This document shows, in pieces, positions 59,858-64,000 of a stretch of 64,000 nucleotides of DNA (its first letter is position 1; each line of letters begins with the position of its first letter). The DNA is taken from the NCBI RefSeq assembly GCF_020379485.1, contig NC_063436.1:30006423-30070422 (forward strand), in the 5' to 3' direction. Below the pieces are notes generated by a model. It made no database searches. It saw only the letters and a program-made list of their open reading frames with translations, and was not told the DNA's origin. This stretch comes from Brassica napus. Taxonomy: Eukaryota; Streptophyta; Magnoliopsida; Brassicales; Brassicaceae. The position numbers and the translations under genes are program-made.

Positions 59858-61026
59858 TTAAGCATCATAAAGACCAAACTTAACCTGAGCCCCCATATCA
59901 TGAATCCATGGATCCCCTTGCAAGAATGGTCCAACCGTATACTTCATGGCCTCCTCCTTATTTATAACCCTAAATCCAGGCCATTTAACCCTAGAAGTAG
60001 TTTTTCCTCTTGGACCATCGTTTTTGTATTCCGCATAAAGCAATGTACCAATAGCGAAATCCGTCTCTTGCCATCTCAACCAACCAATAGGATCAATCAC
60101 ATCCTCGATCGTGGACTCCATCACAACTGTTCTAGAATGGTTCTTACACGGCCGACCTAAGTAGCTTTTGAACTGAGCTTTAACAGGTTTAAGATCTTCG
60201 TTTGGAGCAATTGTACAGTTCTGAATCACAAAGCCTGTTGTCTGAAACTTGTCCACTCGCCCTTGAGACGTCACCGTGTTCTTCTGCCCTTGTACTCCTT
60301 TTTTGATAAAGATGTTACAGTTCTGAAATAGGGCGGCCGCGTCACCGAATATGAAGTCTATTGTTCCGACAATGACACAACTACGGTAGAATTGTCGGTG
60401 CGTGTATGCGTATAATGTGTCTTGGTAGCCTTCGAATCTACAGTTTTGGAAAACTGAACGGTCGGATTGGACACGTATGGCGACTGCTTGGTGCTTGTCA
60501 GGCCCAGCCGTGTTCCGGAACCCCATGGAATGTGCCATGAATCCTTCTCCTTGTGCCACTGTAAGCAATCAAGACCATATTAATATTGCACTTCATAGTT
60601 ATACTTATACATCAATTGTTTGTTTGCGTTTGCGATTGCTTTTACGTTTACTTTTACCGATTTTTGTTTTCTATTTATATGAACACTAAACTTAAACGTG
60701 CATGCAAATAGAAACAAAATTATGTTTGCATGTCACAAAAATGATTTTTGAAAAACTGAAATATTATGTATTATTCCTGTTCCCAAATATAAATGTTTTT
60801 TAAAACGTCTGTCTATAAAAAAATATTTTAGGTTTTCAAGGAATTTTATATAAGTTAATAATGTCAATTCGTAGATTTTAAGAAAATTAGTTGTATTTAC
60901 TGAATTACTATTTCTTTAAAATCATTAAAAATAGTTAAATCATAATTTTTGAATATGTTAACATGCATAAACACGAAAATATTTTTTTGTAGAAATATGT
61001 GAATTTTTAATTGTTTATTATCGTAT

Positions 61027-61067
<41 letters not shown>

Positions 61068-62363
61068 CGTATAAACGCAGATGCATAAATTATATTCTTC
61101 ACAATTGAGAGATTAAACCTCTAAGAAATCAGGATATACCAAATGTGGCTGTGAGGAAAGTACGGACTTTCTTTGCATGGCTTTTGTTTCCCGTCACGAT
61201 CGTCTTCTGCGATCCATCACCGACCATTGTAACATTAGCTTTCTTCTTGTCAACAATCACAGATTCATCATAAACTCCATGTTTGATATAAATGGTATAT
61301 CTATAAAAAAAAAGAAAATTTACTAAGCCTAGAGCCAAGATCCCATCTTCAAAAATATGAACCAATATTATGAAACGGTTAACAATTAATACCTTCCTTT
61401 GTACTTAGCAGGCATTGCTTTAAGTGCAGCATTAATGGTTGTGAAATTTCCACTGCCATCTTTAGCCACTGTAGCATTAGGTTTCAATGCCTTCACATCA
61501 ACAGCTTTTAACATCCTTCTCTCCTTGTTGCCTAACCAAGACGATCTTGATTCAAGAAGATGTCTCGTTTTCACCTTTTTAGCCTTAGAAAGATATGTGT
61601 CTAAAGACTTGATCATCGCCAGAGAGTTGCTAGTCATCATTTGAGAAGAGTTGAAGTTCTTACGTATCTCAGTTTTGAGTTTCCCTTCTTCAAACCCATC
61701 GAGACATGTCTCTTGATGCGACATGACTGCGCTTAACCAAGTGTCTAAATCAGGCGCTATTTTGGCAAAGCTGTTAACCTTTGTGTCGTTGATTCTTTTC
61801 ATAGAGGTGCCAAGTTCTTCTTTAGCTTCATCCACAAGCAACTTGCATTGCGCTATAGCGTCTTTTTCATCTTTGTTCCCTGTTTTGAGTTTCAAAACCT
61901 TTTCGAAACCTTTCACTAGATCGTCATTGGTTGCTTTGATTGAAGACTTTAAGAGGCTCCTAGGATCAGACAGAGGAGAAGCTGTCTTTGTTCCGTTTTT
62001 AAGAGTTTTCTCACAACTTGGTTTGTAAAGAGTTGAATTACAAAGTGCTTTGATAATCTTATCGACCTGGCCGGGCTTGTCAGAATGTGCTGCTGCAGAA
62101 GATGGTGGTTTATTGCTTGGAGTAGCGGTACTCTTCTCGGAGCTTTTATCTGAGCTTTTAGATTTGCTGTTTGTGTTTGCGTTTGTGGTTTTCACCGGTT
62201 CTTGAGATTTTTTCCCATATGTAACATAAGCAAAAGCACCTCCTGTAATGACAGCGACGACAACAAGCGTAGAGACAACTCCAATGATGATTTTCTTCCT
62301 GAATTTACGTTGTCTGTCAGCGTTTACGCGTTCTTGAATGAGGTCAAAATCTTGAAAAGCCAT
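59858..62363 (-). CDS. PME45: Pectin methylesterase with inhibitor pro-domain, PME45-like
   Basis: Three exons (62363-61393, 61300-61140, 60558-59858) give 610 residues. The N-terminus MAFQDFDLIQERVNADRQRK is followed by one membrane anchor (about residues 26-48), a Ser/Lys-rich linker, a PMEI pro-domain (IIKALCNSTLYKPSCEKTL on) and two basic processing-like sites (TRHLLE and ERRMLK). The catalytic domain has GNFTTINAAL, AVAIRVQSD, GYQDTLYAYTHRQFY, DFIFGDAAALFQNC with both active-site Asp regions, and LGRPCKNHSRTVVM. WLRW replaces the more common WLPW/WLEW. It removes methyl esters from cell-wall pectin after secretion and cleavage of the pro-part. The length fits At4g33230. PME44, expected beside it in Arabidopsis, is absent. 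Assignment to PME45 rather than its paralogue PME13 rests on gene order. Confidence 0.9.
61018..61076 (-). mobile_element. Poly(T) insertion (35 T) between 12-13 bp direct repeats in PME intron 2
   Basis: TTATCGTATAAAC at 61018-61030 is followed by 35 T and then TATCGTATAAAC at 61065-61076. This is the pattern of a retroposition that copied only the poly(A) tail, minus orientation. The tract would also be length-unstable. Confidence 0.55.
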
Positions 62364-62790
62364 TTTTCGTTTATCTCTCTTTTAATGGAGGAGACGATCA
62401 CTTTTATTTTTGTTGACTTTCTTTGATATTTACTTTCTTGAAAAATCAACAAAACTGGTTTGGCTAGGAGAGTTTTGTGGATTGATGCCTATTATTTGTT
62501 TGTGCGCCAATTTCACGTCTTCTAATTTAAGCTATTGGTTTGTCTTACTGACATTTAAGAAATTTGGTTTTAAAAAGGGACACTAGTACACATTCAAGTC
62601 AGATAACCTTTGTTTATTGCAATTTCAGACAAAAATATCCAAAAATTACATAAATATATAGCATTAAGGATCATTTGATATGAGCAGAAATGTAATAAAT
62701 AAGGCAGGTAAATGCCAAAATCAAATTACAGTCTTTAAGTGTTGTAGAGAGACTAAAGAAAACATTTGCACTCATCAATCACACTTTGGT
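62364..62790. other. PME promoter and eIF3k 3' UTR
   Basis: About 430 bases shared by the PME 5' side and the downstream end of eIF3k (same strand). No other feature is seen. FAB1A, which lies between these genes in Arabidopsis, is not here. Confidence 0.5.
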
Positions 62791-64000
62791 TCAACCAAGG
62801 ATGGGGAAGATGCGGGCGATGTGTTCCAGGGGAACATTCTCACCTGCGTTTTTCTTTAGCTCCGGATGGCTAAATTCATTCTGTGGCAAGACGATACTTC
62901 CACTCACTTTCTCAATTATCCATCCACTGTTAGCCACTTGGTGCTCGATAAACTTGTTTAGGGATGCACCATCCATGTTAACAGCCTGTGTAAAAATGTT
63001 CATAACTAATGAGCAACGGCATTTACCCGACAAGTAAAGGTCATCCACCATAACTAGGGTGTGAAATACGCAACAGAGAATTATCAAAAGTGAGATACTT
63101 CTACATCCACAGCTCTACAATTTGATTATCCTATGGTGAAATGCAGGCAATGGGTCAAGAATAATAAACTCAACATCATACCTCGGCAAGAACAGATCTT
63201 GGAAGCTTTTGGTAGCTTAAGCTAAGAAGGTGACTTGCATATGCTTGGATAGCTTGCTCAAAACCTGCATTCATCAAAATCATAAAATGAATAGACAGTA
63301 CCATAATAAACATTATTCATGACTTTTTTTGTGGGTCGGCATTTCTAGACAATTGATTTATCCCTAAGTTATTACTAGACGACTTATTTATGATTCAAAA
63401 AAGAAAGGGGTGCGTTTCTAGACTTTTTACCAGGAACAGACTCGAGAAAGTGACGGTTCTTGGCAGCTTCATCCCAGAACTGTTGGAACCTCCCAGTCTA
63501 CAAGAGCAAAAACAAGTATTCTAAACACTCAATACACACACCTTTTTCCAGCTCTCAAAAGGTCTCAACTAACATTGATGTTTGCATACCTCAAGGTAAT
63601 GTGAGAGAACAATTAGTGCCTTGAACTGCTCCTCCATTTGCTGAAAACACAATCCAAACAAAAGCATATATTAATTCTCACAGAATCCAAAAAGGTTGAC
63701 ACTCAAGCTTCATCATGATTCTTGAATACAAATAATGAGCTGAATACCCGTGATTAAAATAACTCAAATCTCTCTGTATTGTGTGGCAATGAATCAACTC
63801 AAAAGCAACACACATTATGAAGTAGAGGTGAAAAGAAGATTACCACTCTTTCAGGAATCAAGAAGAGGCAAAGGCTGAAGTCTGGAGTTGGCATAGCCAT
63901 AAGAGCCTTCAAAAAGAATCACATAAGATTAATATACTACAAGCCAATACTAAATATTGTTGATCTGAGACTAGTACACCATACCTTGATCAAGATACGA
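62791..64000 (-). CDS. TIF3K1: Eukaryotic translation initiation factor 3 subunit K, 3' part
   Basis: Six exons are visible, the last cut by the window: 64000-63985 (partial, RILIK), 63906-63844 (ALMAMPTPDFSLCLFLIPER), 63640-63590 (QMEEQFKALIVLSHYLE), 63497-63431 (TGRFQQFWDEAAKNRHFLES), 63264-63182 (ending PRSVLAE) and 62985-62791 (AVNMDGASLNKFIEHQ to ARIFPILG and a stop). Phases agree. eIF3k is a small PCI/HAM-fold subunit of the eIF3 complex, which helps assemble the 43S initiation complex in the cytosol. The N-terminal half lies right of the window. The sequence is close to At4g33250 and shows no damage. Confidence 0.92.

Noticed and set aside
59849..60160. Plus-strand openings over the PME, SLOMO and myosin exons
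   Set aside because: They are antisense shadows of well-supported minus-strand exons.
1..64000. tRNA, rRNA, CRISPR, bacterial operon, organellar or viral genes
   Set aside because: None could be supported. The only reverse-transcriptase sequences belong to copia and LINE elements of the plant.

Overview
This is plant nuclear DNA: AT-rich intergenic sequence, many small exons with GT..AG introns, and proteins I recognise as Brassicaceae orthologues. From memory, the single-copy genes follow Arabidopsis thaliana chromosome 4 around At4g33150-At4g33250: LKR/SDH, an F-box gene (At4g33160-like), an alpha/beta hydrolase (At4g33180-like), myosin XI-I (At4g33200-like), SLOMO/FBL15 (At4g33210-like), a PME45-like pectin methylesterase (At4g33230-like) and eIF3k (At4g33250-like). 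Several genes expected between them (a PPR gene, PME44, FAB1A) are missing. Collinearity with gene loss, plus heavy transposon load, suggests a mesopolyploid crucifer such as Brassica or Raphanus. Genus is inference.

Left third (1-18.8 kb): a diverged tandem duplication around the 5' end of the lysine-degradation gene LKR/SDH. Copy A shows only exon 1 (375-97, minus) and continues off the left edge. Copy B (11580-9318, minus) has ten exons that splice in silico into one open frame of 468 codons covering only the LKR half. The two upstream regions align, but each carries different insertions, so each copy acts as an empty-site control for the other. Copy A carries a 5.1-kb Helitron (1623-6760) with a decayed RPA70-like gene and a LINE fragment. 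Copy B carries a 1.2-kb retroposon with 17-bp target-site duplications and a PIF/Harbinger element with TTA duplications. A LINE 3' end and two nested MITEs sit at the duplication junction.

Middle (18.8-37 kb): the F-box gene (+), the five-exon alpha/beta hydrolase (+) whose first intron holds a Helitron 3' end and a hAT-type MITE, and the 12-kb myosin XI-I gene (-), which looks intact from motor to DIL domain.

Transposon block (37-53.24 kb): two Mutator-like elements in tandem share one 9-bp target duplication (TTTAAATAA seen three times). Next come AT-rich repeats, a Helitron-like terminus, a displaced NYN-domain/zinc-finger gene with a one-base frameshift, and a decayed Ty1/copia element with both LTRs and a GTATT duplication. 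Another Helitron 3' terminus ends 28 bases from the SLOMO stop codon.

Right part (53.27-64 kb): SLOMO (-), a duplicated intergenic repeat, the three-exon PME (-) and the 3' part of eIF3k (-). The host genes are ordinary unlinked housekeeping or developmental genes; they do not form a pathway cluster. The most unusual content is the LKR-only duplicate, the set of poly(A)-only micro-insertions with long target duplications, the tandem MULEs, and the displaced NYN gene. I saw no tRNA, rRNA, CRISPR or viral gene.
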